This document shows positions 25,054-33,551 of a DNA stretch of 64,000 nt, in pieces; positions within the stretch are counted from its first letter, which is position 1, and each line of letters starts with the position of its first letter. Below the pieces are notes generated by a model that made no database searches, was not told the origin of the DNA, and saw only the letters and a program-made list of their open reading frames with translations. The stretch lies in assembly GCF_030815415.1 (NCBI RefSeq), contig NZ_JAUSWW010000001.1:1302001-1366000 (forward strand), in the 5' to 3' direction. Origin of the DNA: Streptomyces canus (GTDB lineage: Bacteria; Actinomycetota; Actinomycetes; Streptomycetales; Streptomycetaceae). The position numbers and the translations under genes were made by a program.

Positions 25054-27498
25054 ATGACGACTCGTTGGTCACGCCGCGGCTTTCTGGCCGCAAGCACCGG
25101 TACCGCTGTCGCTGTCGGGCTCCCGGCCCAGTCGAGCGCAACCCCCGCGTCCGTCCTCCAGGCAGCGGAGGCGGACGAGTTCACGACGCTGCGGGCGAAG
25201 TGGCGCACCCTGCTCCTCGGCGAGGGGTTCAGTCCCACCGCCGAGCCGTTCAGAAGCCGGCTCACCGAACTGGGTACCACCGCGGCCCAGTTGCAGGCCT
25301 CCATGGCGCCGGTGCCCGGTTCACTGTGGCCGGATCTGGTGTACGCCGACCCGGAGCCCGACACCGACCAGGAGTCGTACGGCTACTCGGGCAACATGAA
25401 CGCGAGTTACAACCGACTGAGCACGCTCGCGCAGGCGTACCGCCAGCAAGGCACGGGGCTGACCGGCGACACGACGCTGAGGACCGCCGTCCTCACCGGC
25501 CTCGACCACCTGCACTCCGACGTCTACAACGCCGGACGGACCCGCTACGGCAACTGGTACAGCTGGCAGATCGGCGCACCGCAGGCCCTGCTCGACGTGT
25601 GCGTGCTGATGTACGACCAGCTCTCGGCGACACAGATCGCCGACTACGTCGCCGCCGTGGACCACTTCGTGCCCGACTCGGCCGTCGCGAGCTACACCGG
25701 CACCAGCACCGGGGCCAACCGCGTCGACCTGTGCCGGGTGCTGGCGCTGCGCGGCATCGTCGGCGGTTCGTCCGCGAAGGTCGCGCTGGCCCGCGACGCC
25801 CTCTCCCCCGTCTTCCCGTACGTGAGCGGCGGCGACGGTCTCTACACCGACGGCTCGTTCATCCAGCACACGACCGTGCCGTACACCGGCTCGTACGGTT
25901 CGGTCATGCTCGGCGGCCTCGGGATGCTGTTCGCGCTGCTCACCGGTTCGAGCTGGGCGGTCACCGACACGAACCGGCAGATCGTGTTCGACGCCGTGGA
26001 GAACGCGTGGGCGCCCTTCCTCTACAACGGACTCGTGATGGACGGGGTGTCCGGCCGGGCGATCAGCCGGGGCCTGTCCGCGTCCGACCCGAAGCAGATA
26101 CAGCAGGACGATCACCTGCGCGGTCATCCGATCCTCGCGTCGATCGTGCTCCTCGGACAGGGCGCGAGCAGCACCGAGAACGCCCGCTGGCGCGGCCTGG
26201 TCAAGGGCTGGATGCAGCGGGACTACTACAGCCCGCCGATGAGCAACCCCTCCCTCGGCCTGACGAGCCTGGCCCGGCTCAAGGACGTCCTGGACGACAC
26301 GTCCGTCACCGCGCTCGCCGAGCCGACCGCCCACCGCCTGTTCACCAACATGGCGCGGGCCACCCACCGCAGACCCGGCTGGGCCGCGTCGATCAGCATG
26401 GCCGACCGGCGCATCACCCACTACGAGACCGGCAACGGCGAGAACCTGCGCGGCTGGCACACCGGTTCCGGAATGCTCTACTGGTGGGGCGACACCTACG
26501 CCAACGGCCAGTACAGCGACGCCTTCTGGCCCACCGTCGACCCGTACCGGCTGCCCGGCACGACCGCCTCGCGCCGGGTGCTCGCGGACGCGGCCGGCGG
26601 CGACTGGGGCGCCTCCCTGCCGGACGTGAACTGGGTGGGCGGCGCAACGGACGGACAGCGGGCCGCGATCGGCCAGTACCTCAAGGGACTTCAGTCCACG
26701 CTCCTGGCGAAGAAGTCGTGGTTCTGTCTGGACGACTCGATCCTGTGTCTCGGTGCCGGCATCAGGTGCACCGACGGCACGACCGTGGAGTCGACGATCG
26801 AGAACCGCAACCTCGGCCCCACCGGCGGCCACTCCTTCACCGTCGACGGCATCGTCAAGCCGGTCGCCTATCCCTGGTCCGAGACGCTCACCGGCGCGAC
26901 CTGGGCGCACCTCGGCGGCATGGGCGGCTATGTCTTCCCCGGCGGCGCGACCGTCCGGGCGCTGCGCGACGCGCGCGAGGGCACCTGGAGCGCCGTCAAC
27001 AAGGGCGGCTCCACGACGGTCCTCCACCGCAGGTACCTGACGGTGTACGTCGACCACGGCACCGACCCGACGAACGGCACCTACGCCTGTCTCCTCATGC
27101 CGGGCGCCACGGCCGCCCAGACCCGGGCGCGGGCCGCCGCCACGACCTGGCTCACCGTCCTCGCCAACACCGACGACCAGCAGGGCGTGTCCGTTCCCTC
27201 GCTGGGCTTCACCGGCGTCAACTTCTGGTCCGGCGGCACGGCCGGAAGCCTCGTCGCGAGCGATCCGTGCTCCGTGATGATCACCGAGAGGAGCGACGGC
27301 ACCGCGGTGATCTGCGTCAGCGATCCGAAGCGGATGAACACGAGCCTGACCCTCACCTGGAACCGGGCGGTGTCCGCGGTGGTGTCGAAGCCGTCCACGG
27401 TGACCTCGGCGACCACGGGATCCGCGCTTCAGCTGGTCTTCGGGGACATGACCACGTCGGCCGGTGCCACGCAGAAGATCACCGTCAGGCTGGGGTGA
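25054..27498 (+). CDS. Secreted polysaccharide lyase family 8 (hyaluronate/chondroitin/xanthan lyase type)
   Basis: An 814-residue Tat-exported enzyme (RWSRRGFLAASTGTAVAVGLP). It cleaves uronic-acid-containing polysaccharides by beta-elimination. The PL8 catalytic residues are in place with family spacing: Asn222 in TGANRVDLC, His272 and Tyr281 in DGSFIQHTTVPYTGSYGS, and the aromatic patch NWYSWQIG (167-174). An alpha toroid is followed by the beta-sandwich domains up to residue 814, full length for PL8. Substrate among hyaluronan, chondroitin and xanthan cannot be decided. It converges on the locus B operon with a 4-base gap and shares operator-like elements with its promoter. Confidence 0.93.
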   Translation: MTTRWSRRGFLAASTGTAVAVGLPAQSSATPASVLQAAEADEFTTLRAKWRTLLLGEGFSPTAEPFRSRLTELGTTAAQLQASMAPVPGSLWPDLVYADPEPDTDQESYGYSGNMNASYNRLSTLAQAYRQQGTGLTGDTTLRTAVLTGLDHLHSDVYNAGRTRYGNWYSWQIGAPQALLDVCVLMYDQLSATQIADYVAAVDHFVPDSAVASYTGTSTGANRVDLCRVLALRGIVGGSSAKVALARDALSPVFPYVSGGDGLYTDGSFIQHTTVPYTGSYGSVMLGGLGMLFALLTGSSWAVTDTNRQIVFDAVENAWAPFLYNGLVMDGVSGRAISRGLSASDPKQIQQDDHLRGHPILASIVLLGQGASSTENARWRGLVKGWMQRDYYSPPMSNPSLGLTSLARLKDVLDDTSVTALAEPTAHRLFTNMARATHRRPGWAASISMADRRITHYETGNGENLRGWHTGSGMLYWWGDTYANGQYSDAFWPTVDPYRLPGTTASRRVLADAAGGDWGASLPDVNWVGGATDGQRAAIGQYLKGLQSTLLAKKSWFCLDDSILCLGAGIRCTDGTTVESTIENRNLGPTGGHSFTVDGIVKPVAYPWSETLTGATWAHLGGMGGYVFPGGATVRALRDAREGTWSAVNKGGSTTVLHRRYLTVYVDHGTDPTNGTYACLLMPGATAAQTRARAAATTWLTVLANTDDQQGVSVPSLGFTGVNFWSGGTAGSLVASDPCSVMITERSDGTAVICVSDPKRMNTSLTLTWNRAVSAVVSKPSTVTSATTGSALQLVFGDMTTSAGATQKITVRLG

Positions 27499-27502
27499 CT
27501 CC

Positions 27503-28318
27503 TCACGCCCCGAGGAACCGGTGCAGGGACGCCTTCATCGCCGCCACGAAGGCGTCCCTGCCGCCGTCGCCCAGCGCGTCCAGGGACAGATAGGGGTTCA
27601 GGTCCTCCAGCTCGACCAACAGCAGCTCGCCTCCGGGCGCACGGCAGGCGTCGACGCGCTGGATGCCGTGGCCGATGGCGTTCCAGTCGATGAACCGGCG
27701 GGCGAACACGAGGTCGTCGTCGGTGGGTTCGTACGGTTCCAGCTGCCAGCGCCGGTCAGGGTGCGGCGCGTACAACGCGTACTGGAAGTCGTGGTCGACG
27801 AAGTAGAAGGACACCTCGTAGGCGAAGTCGATGCACGGCTGGACCAGAACGCCCTCGCCGACGAGGTCGCGCACACGGTCGCCGGTCACGATCTCCAGGC
27901 CCATCGAGTCGGCACCGAGCTTCGGCTTGACGACGTACCGGTCCGTCCGCGGCAGCCGGTGCAGGTCGTCGACGTCGTCGACCGTGGGGATCACCGGGTA
28001 GCCCGCCGCGCTCAGGTCGAGCAGATACTGCTTGCCCGCCATGTCGGCCTTGCCGGACAAGGGGTTGTAGACGCGGGCCCCGGTCGCGGTCGCCCGCTCG
28101 CGGAAGGCGTCGTAGGCGTCCTGGTAGGTGAGGACGGGCCCGCTGTTGCGGACGACGACGGCGTCGAAGGCCTCCATCAACGCCGCCGCGTCCCGCGGGT
28201 CGCACAGGGCGAGCTCGAAGTCCTCGCGCAGTCGTGAGGTGAGGAAGATGTCCTCGTCGCAGTACCGGCGCCCGCGAGCCTCGTAGGCCAGGTCGGTGAC
28301 GTACAGGATGCGGGGCAT
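27503..28318 (-). CDS. ATP-grasp domain protein of unknown substrate
   Basis: A 271-residue cytoplasmic protein with an ATP-grasp layout: YNPLSGKADMAGKQYLLDLSAAGYPVIPT (preATP-grasp boundary), RYVVKPKLGADSMGLEIV (ATP-binding lysine region), GVLVQPCIDFAYEVSFYFVDHDFQYAL and the metal-binding VDACRAPGGELLLVELEDLNPYLSLD. The family joins a carboxylate to an amine or thiol via acyl phosphate (RimK, glutathione synthetase type). It is the last gene of the locus B operon, but a 106-base gap with a palindrome suggests it also has its own promoter. Why a sugar operon needs a ligase is unclear. Confidence 0.75.
   Translation of the reverse strand: MPRILYVTDLAYEARGRRYCDEDIFLTSRLREDFELALCDPRDAAALMEAFDAVVVRNSGPVLTYQDAYDAFRERATATGARVYNPLSGKADMAGKQYLLDLSAAGYPVIPTVDDVDDLHRLPRTDRYVVKPKLGADSMGLEIVTGDRVRDLVGEGVLVQPCIDFAYEVSFYFVDHDFQYALYAPHPDRRWQLEPYEPTDDDLVFARRFIDWNAIGHGIQRVDACRAPGGELLLVELEDLNPYLSLDALGDGGRDAFVAAMKASLHRFLGA
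27523..27561. terminator. Hairpin inside the 3' end of the ATP-grasp gene
   Basis: Perfect 14-bp arms (GCAGGGACGCCTTC and its complement) around an 11-base loop. It lies 20 bases inside the coding end of the ATP-grasp gene and 25 bases after the convergent PL8 stop, so it can stop transcription of PL8 even though only 4 bases separate the two genes. Confidence 0.6.
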
Positions 28319-28367
28319 GCGGGTCTCCTCGGCGGTTACAGCGAGGGGTGATCGTATGCGGCACGTC

Positions 28368-28380
28368 TTGGTCGCACCAA
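28368..28380. promoter_or_regulatory. TTGGT-CGC-ACCAA palindrome upstream of the ATP-grasp gene
   Basis: A perfect inverted repeat of five-base arms in the 106-base gap between the phosphodiesterase-HAD gene and the ATP-grasp gene, about 50 bases before the latter's start. It may be an operator for an internal promoter. Confidence 0.35.
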
Positions 28381-28424
28381 ATTCCGGCCTGCGGGATCCC
28401 GCGAGGTCCGTGCGCTCCGCGCGG

Positions 28425-29870
28425 TCACAGTCCCGCCGTCCACAGTTCCCCGGGGCCGATTCCCTTCAGGTCGGGGAGCACGGTCCGCCGGGGCGCGGGA
28501 TCGATCGACGCGTACGAGGGGACGGCGAGCACCCGGCACCCCGCCGCCTCGGCCGCCCTCACGCCGGTGGGTGAGTCCTCCACCGCGAGGCAGGCCGCCG
28601 GGTCGACGCCGAGCGCACGGGCCGCCGCGCGATAGGGGTCCGAGGCGGGCTTGGTGCGGGGCGTCTCGCCTTCGGCGACCGTCGTACGGAAGCGGTGGGC
28701 GCCCAGCACGTCGAGGGCCGCGTCCACGACGGGGCGCGAGGAGGCGGAGACCAGGGCCGCGGGGATGCCGGACTCCGCGAGGAGGTCCAGGAGGTCGAGG
28801 GCTCCCGGCAGCGGGGTGGCCTCCTGCCGGACGGCCGCCAGGAAGCGCGCCTCCAGGTCGGCGGCGAGGGTCCGCGGGTCGGCGCCGGTGCGTGTGTGCA
28901 GGTGGGCGGCGGTGTCGGCGACCGAGCGGCCCAGGACGTGGGTCACGTCGACGTCGGGTGCGGTCTCGCGGACCGTGCGCAGCCACAGCGACTCGGTGTC
29001 GACGAGGGTGCCGTCCATGTCGAGGAGAACGGCGTGCGGGCGGGCGGCGAAGGGGCGGCCGTCCAGCGACCAGTGCCGGTCCGGATGACGGCCCACGGAG
29101 ACCAGCGCCTGGGCCGCGACATCCACATGGCGCACGACGGGTGGCGGCGCGCCGATGCCCGGGCCGGCCGCGATCAGCCACGCCGTGCGCTCCTCGGTCG
29201 TACGGCCGCCGTGGCCGCCCGCGTCGGCATGGCCGTGGTCGGTGACGACGAGGACGGTCCAGCGCTCGTCGGCGTACGAAGGCCGGGAACGCACCGCCGC
29301 CAGCAGTCGGCCGAGGCGGTCGTCGGCCTGCCGTATCGAGGTCTCGTACTCCTCGCCGCAGCCCAGGAAGTGCGCCGTCTCGTCGGGCGCGCCGAGGTAG
29401 ACGAACGACGCCCGCATGTCCTCCTCGCCGAGCACGCGCGCGGCCGCCGTGGTGATCTGCTCGTCGCACTCCTCCCAGGCCGGCGGGGTGTCCTCGGCCG
29501 GCGCGATGTAGACGGACCGGGACGGGGCCCGGAAGAGCGGGCCGCCGCTGCGGACCTGCATCAGGGGCTGCCAGCCGGCGGCCACGAACGTGCGGCTGCC
29601 GTCCTTCTCGGCGAGGCGGGTGGCGAAGTCGGGGAAGACGTCGAGCCGGTGGCCGGTGAAGTTGTTGCTCCACACCCCGTGCTTGGCCACCGACACGCCG
29701 GTGACGACGGTCGCCCAGCACGGGCCCGACATGGTCGGGGTGTCCGCGTCCACCTCGACGGGGGTCAGGAAGCCGTCGGCCGCCAGAGCGTCGAGGTGCG
29801 GGGTGGGCAGGCGCCGCAGTACGTCGAGGCGTACGCCGTCGATACCGACGACCAGAACACGATCCTGCAC
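28425..29870 (-). CDS. Fusion of alkaline-phosphatase-superfamily phosphodiesterase and HAD phosphatase
   Basis: A 481-residue cytoplasmic protein. Residues 1-280 are a nucleotide-pyrophosphatase/phosphodiesterase-like domain: RVLVVGIDGVRLDVL (metal Asp11), TPTMSGPCWATVVTGVSVAKHGVWSN (nucleophile region, Ser48 or Thr46), YLGAPDETAHFLG and LVVTDHGHADAGGHGG (metal ligands). Residues 281-481 are a HAD domain of the beta-phosphoglucomutase type: LLDMDGTLVDTES (Asp284, Asp286), ALVSASSRPVV, TKPASDPYRAAARALG and AVEDSPTGVRAAEAAG. Both active sites look complete. The first half may cut a phosphodiester and the second remove or move the phosphate. The GTG at 29870 follows AAGGGA; it lies in the locus B operon. 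Confidence 0.85.
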   Translation of the reverse strand: MQDRVLVVGIDGVRLDVLRRLPTPHLDALAADGFLTPVEVDADTPTMSGPCWATVVTGVSVAKHGVWSNNFTGHRLDVFPDFATRLAEKDGSRTFVAAGWQPLMQVRSGGPLFRAPSRSVYIAPAEDTPPAWEECDEQITTAAARVLGEEDMRASFVYLGAPDETAHFLGCGEEYETSIRQADDRLGRLLAAVRSRPSYADERWTVLVVTDHGHADAGGHGGRTTEERTAWLIAAGPGIGAPPPVVRHVDVAAQALVSVGRHPDRHWSLDGRPFAARPHAVLLDMDGTLVDTESLWLRTVRETAPDVDVTHVLGRSVADTAAHLHTRTGADPRTLAADLEARFLAAVRQEATPLPGALDLLDLLAESGIPAALVSASSRPVVDAALDVLGAHRFRTTVAEGETPRTKPASDPYRAAARALGVDPAACLAVEDSPTGVRAAEAAGCRVLAVPSYASIDPAPRRTVLPDLKGIGPGELWTAGL

Positions 29871-29896
29871 GGGATGTCCCTTCGGGTGTGGGGTGT

Positions 29897-30958
29897 TCAG
29901 GCCGAGCGCGACAGTTCCTCGGACCCGACCTCGTGGGCGAACGGCAAGCCTTGCGCGTACCGGGAGACCTCGTCGATGGCCCAGTCGGTCATCCGGTGCA
30001 GCTCGTTGCCGAGCGAGCCGGCCATGTGCGGGGTGAGCAGCACGTTGGGCAGCGTGTACAGGGGCGAGTCGGCGGGCGGCACGTCCGGTTCCGTGACGTC
30101 GAGGACGGCGTGGACCCGGCCGGTGACCAGGTGCTCGGTGAGGGCGGCGGTGTCGACGAGGGAGCCCCGCGCGGTGTTGATCAGCGTGGCGCCGTCCCTG
30201 AGCAGTGCGATGCGGCGGGAGTCGAACATGTGCCGCGTCTCGGGGAGTTGGGGCGCGTGGATGGAGACCACGTCGCTGCGGCTGACGAGTTCGTCGAGAC
30301 CGACCGGCTCCACTCCGAGGGCGCGGGCCCGCTGTTCGTCGACGTACGGGTCGTGCAGGAGTACGTCGAGGTCGTGCGGGCGCAGCAGCTCGATGACCCG
30401 GCGTCCGATGCGGGAGGCGCCGACGATACCGACCGTGCGGTGGTAGTTGCCGTGACCGCTGAAGTACGGCAGCAGGTCGGGCCGGGCGCGGGCGGTGGCG
30501 TAGCCGCGGGCCACCTCCAGGACGCGCTTGTTCGCGAACAGGATGGCGGCCAGGGTGAATTCGGCCACCGGCAGGGCGTTGGCGGCGGCCGCGGAGGAGA
30601 CCGCGATGCCGCGTCGCCAGACGGCGTCGGTGACGTGGTGCTTGACCGAGCCGGCCGCGTGCACGACCGCACGCAGCCGTGGCAGCCGGTGCAGGGCCTC
30701 CTCGGTGAGCTCCGGTGCGCCCCAGTGGGTGAAGAGGACCTCGGCCACGGCGAGTTGACGGGCGTCGGCGGTGGTGAGGTCGGTGACGACCGTGGCCGTG
30801 TCGACGCGGGCGACGGAGGGGAGCCGGTCGAGGCCGCCTTCGGTCAGGAGCCGCTGGTGGATGGTGGCGCCCATGGCGAGCAGGGTGAGCGGGCGGGGCA
30901 GCGCGGCCGACGGGTGGATGCTGTTCAGGAGGGTGCCTTCCGGGGCGGGCGGCCTCAC
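29897..30958 (-). CDS. D-2-hydroxyacid dehydrogenase family protein
   Basis: A 353-residue NAD-dependent oxidoreductase of the phosphoglycerate/formate dehydrogenase type. The nucleotide-binding motif is TVGIVGASRIGRRVIELL (about residue 186), with the catalytic Arg in TLINTARGSLVDTAAL, Glu in LDVTEPDVPP and His in VLLTPHMAGSLG, all in order. It interconverts a 2-hydroxy acid and a 2-oxo acid. The GTG at 30958 overlaps the permease stop (GTGA); a later in-frame ATG (MGATIHQ, residue 29) is less likely because the leading sequence HPSAALPRPLTLLAMG looks like the family's first strand. Confidence 0.85.
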   Translation of the reverse strand: MRPPAPEGTLLNSIHPSAALPRPLTLLAMGATIHQRLLTEGGLDRLPSVARVDTATVVTDLTTADARQLAVAEVLFTHWGAPELTEEALHRLPRLRAVVHAAGSVKHHVTDAVWRRGIAVSSAAAANALPVAEFTLAAILFANKRVLEVARGYATARARPDLLPYFSGHGNYHRTVGIVGASRIGRRVIELLRPHDLDVLLHDPYVDEQRARALGVEPVGLDELVSRSDVVSIHAPQLPETRHMFDSRRIALLRDGATLINTARGSLVDTAALTEHLVTGRVHAVLDVTEPDVPPADSPLYTLPNVLLTPHMAGSLGNELHRMTDWAIDEVSRYAQGLPFAHEVGSEELSRSA

Positions 30959-31878
30959 TTGACGGCGCCGGCGGTCAGGCCGGAGCGCCAGAAGCGCTGC
31001 AGGCAGACGAACGCGACGATCAGCGGGGCGACGGCGACGAGGGAGCCCGTGATGACGAGCGAGTAGAACTCGGGCTGCTGCGCGGTGGTGCTGTTCCACA
31101 TGAACAGACCCAGGTTGACCGGGTAGAGCTTGTCGTCGTTGAGCATGACGAGGGCACCGAAGAAGTTGTTCCAGCTCGCGGTGAACGAGAACAGGAAGAT
31201 CGTCATGAAGCCCGGGGCCAGCATGGGCAGGGAGATCCGCGCGAACATGCCCAGTTCGCCGGCTCCGTCGACCCGGGCCGCCTCCAGGACCTCGTTCGGT
31301 ACGTAGCCCTCCGAGAAGACGCGGGCGAGATAGACACCGAAGGGGTTGACGAGGGCGGGCAGGAGCAGCGCCCAGTACGTGTTGACGACGCCCGCCTTGG
31401 TGGCGAGGAGGTACATCGGCAGCTGGATGACCGTGGTGGGGACGAGGACGCCGCCGAGCACCAGGCCGAAGAGCTTCTCCTTGCCCTTGAAGTCGTACTT
31501 GTCGAAGGCGTAGCCGGTGGCGACGCACAGGAACGTGGAAGCGGCGGAACCGACCACGGAGTAGAGGACGCTGTTGCCGAACCAGCGCAGATAGATGCCG
31601 TCGTTGAAGGTGAAGAGGCGCTCGAGGTTCGCGAAGAGGTTGAAGTCGCCGAACGCGAAGCCGGAGGTGGCGAAGAGGTCGCGGTGGTTCTTGGTGGCGG
31701 CGAACAGCAGCCAGCTGACCGGCATGAGCGTGTAGAACGCGGCGACGAGCAGGATGCCGTTGACGGCGCCCCTGGACAGGAGGGTGCCCGCGGAGCTGCG
31801 GCGGCGAGCGTGCGCGGGGGTGCGGGGGCCGGCCTCCTGCCGGGTGGCGGGTGCGGTGTCGTGGGTGAGGGTGCTCAT
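30955..31878 (-). CDS. Carbohydrate ABC transporter permease, MalG type (locus B)
   Basis: A 307-residue permease with six spans, the EAA loop EAARVDGAGELGMFARISLPMLAPGF and the family ending GLTAGAVK. Its ATG overlaps the upstream permease stop by 4 bp and its stop overlaps the dehydrogenase GTG, so the three are translated as a coupled set. No ATPase gene is near. Confidence 0.93.
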   Translation of the reverse strand: MSTLTHDTAPATRQEAGPRTPAHARRRSSAGTLLSRGAVNGILLVAAFYTLMPVSWLLFAATKNHRDLFATSGFAFGDFNLFANLERLFTFNDGIYLRWFGNSVLYSVVGSAASTFLCVATGYAFDKYDFKGKEKLFGLVLGGVLVPTTVIQLPMYLLATKAGVVNTYWALLLPALVNPFGVYLARVFSEGYVPNEVLEAARVDGAGELGMFARISLPMLAPGFMTIFLFSFTASWNNFFGALVMLNDDKLYPVNLGLFMWNSTTAQQPEFYSLVITGSLVAVAPLIVAFVCLQRFWRSGLTAGAVK

Positions 31879-32846
31879 GACGTGGCCGCCTTCCACCGGT
31901 TACCGAGCCGGGTGACGAGGTAGGAGAGGGCCACGCCGAGCGCGGCGAGCATCAGGGACGCGGCGGCGGCCAGACCGTAGTCGTGCTGGACGAAGCCCGC
32001 CTTCCAGATGAAGAGGGTGGGCGACCACTCCGTGTCGATGGAGGGCGCGCCCCGCTGGCCCAGGAGTTTCGGCTCGGTGAAGATCTGGATCGCGCCGACG
32101 CAGGTGAACAGAACGGTCATGACGACCGCGGAGGCGATCATCGGCACCTTGATCTGGAGCGCGGTGCGGAGGGCGCCGGCTCCGTCCACGACGGCCGCCT
32201 CGATCACTTCGCGCGGAACGGCCTGGAGGGCGGCGTAGAAGATGACCATGTTGTAGCCCATCCACTGCCATGCGCACAGGTTGACCATCGACGCGAGCAC
32301 ATGGTCGTTGCTGTAGAAGTCCCAGGAACCACCGAGCGCGCCGATCCCGTCGATCACCGGGCTCAGACCCGGGGTGTACAGATAGATCCAGATGATCGAA
32401 GCGATCAGTCCGGGGATGGCGTGCGGCAGGAACAGGGCGAGTTGGAAGAAGCGCTTGGCGCGGGCGAGGGCGGAGTCGACGAGGAGTGCGAGGGCCAGCG
32501 AGCCGCCGATCATCACCGGGATGTAGAGGGCGCAGTAGAGCGCGATGTGCGCGAAGCCGCTCCGGAACCCGGCGTCGCCCAGGGCGTTGGCGTAGTTGGC
32601 GAAGCCGGCGAAGACGCGCTCGGTGCCGCCGAAGCCGAGTCCCGAGGACCGCTCCTGGAACAGGCTCATCCACACCGCGTAGCCGATGGGCGCCGCCATC
32701 ACCGCGGCGAACAGGACGAAGAACGGAACGATGAAGAGCGCGGCGGTACGACGCTGACTCCGGCGCAGCTTCGAGACGCCCGGCGACCGGCCCGGGGGCC
32801 GACGCACGGCCGACCGGCTCGCGGTTCGGGCGGAGGAGAGTGCCAC
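31875..32846 (-). CDS. Sugar ABC transporter permease, MalF type (locus B)
   Basis: A 323-residue permease with a basic N-terminal tail (RRPPGRSPGVSKLRRSQRRT), six spans and the EAA loop EAAVVDGAGALRTALQIKVPMIAS. The GTG at 32846 has AAGGAG six bases upstream. It is separated from its binding-protein gene by about 700 bases of repeat-bearing DNA, unlike loci A and C. Confidence 0.92.
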   Translation of the reverse strand: MALSSARTASRSAVRRPPGRSPGVSKLRRSQRRTAALFIVPFFVLFAAVMAAPIGYAVWMSLFQERSSGLGFGGTERVFAGFANYANALGDAGFRSGFAHIALYCALYIPVMIGGSLALALLVDSALARAKRFFQLALFLPHAIPGLIASIIWIYLYTPGLSPVIDGIGALGGSWDFYSNDHVLASMVNLCAWQWMGYNMVIFYAALQAVPREVIEAAVVDGAGALRTALQIKVPMIASAVVMTVLFTCVGAIQIFTEPKLLGQRGAPSIDTEWSPTLFIWKAGFVQHDYGLAAAASLMLAALGVALSYLVTRLGNRWKAATS

Positions 32847-33551
32847 GGGGGCTCCTTGACGGCGGGGTGGGTGGGGCTTATGCGAGGGGGGCGCGGACGA
32901 GAGGCCTGGCGGAGCGAGTACGGCCGGTCGGCCGGGACCGACGGTTGACCGGAGCGGGGCTTGAGGGCGGGGCTTGCGGGCGGCGCCGGTGCTGGAGGCG
33001 GCGAGGCCGGTGGGCCGGGGTGTAGTAGGTGCCGGAGGCGACCGGGTCGGTGGAGGCAGTGCCTGGAACGACCAGGCCGGTGCCGGAGGATGTAGTCAGT
33101 GCAGAGGGCGGCGAGCCGGTACAGCTGAGTGCCTGGAGTGACCGGGCCCGTGGCCAGACGGTGTAGTCGGTGCCGGAGGCGAACGGGCCGGTGCAGCCCA
33201 GCGCCTGAAGTGGCCGGGCCCGTGGCCGGAGGCTGCGGTCGGTACTGAAGCCGACCGGGCCGGTGCAGCTGAGTGCCTGGAGTGACCGGGCCCGTGGCCA
33301 GACGGTGTAGTCGGTGCCGGAGGGGAACGGGTCGGTGCAGTCACTGCCTGGAGTGGCCGGTGGGTGCAGTCGGTGCCGTACGTGGCGGGGCCGTGGCGCG
33401 GGTTTGGGTGCGGCTCCATGCCTGATGGGGTGCGTGAGGTGGGGAGGGGCGGGCGTTTCGGTCCAGGTGGGTCCGGTCCGTCGCGCGGTGCGTCCGGTGG
33501 GCCTGTCCCGGGCGGGACGGCTGCTGACGCGGTCGCCGTCGCCCCGGTCCG
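32847..33551. other. 705-base gap between binding-protein and permease genes
   Basis: No convincing gene is present. A 108-codon minus-strand frame (33096-33419) exists only because the repeat unit is a multiple of three; its product is low-complexity Pro/His/Ser/Ala with no start signal. The centre is the 72-bp tandem repeat array listed separately. The right side, 33386-33551, is G-rich on the + strand. The gap interrupts an operon that is compact in loci A and C. Confidence 0.6.
33006..33385. repeat. 72-bp tandem repeat array
   Basis: Units beginning CCGGTGCAGCTGAGTGCCTG start at 33116, 33188, 33260 and 33332, exactly 72 bases apart. Units 1 and 3 are nearly identical, unit 2 is diverged, unit 4 is shortened. 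A more degenerate unit starts at 33047 (69-base spacing), with part of another before it. Shared blocks include GACCGGGCCCGTGGCC and GTGTAGTCGGTGCCGGAGG. Copy number probably varies among strains. Confidence 0.85.

Noticed and set aside
33096..33419. A 108-codon minus-strand frame with 24-residue repeats in the tandem array
   Set aside because: It is open only because the DNA unit is 72 bases; no ribosome site, no recognisable domain, and composition matches shadow frames.
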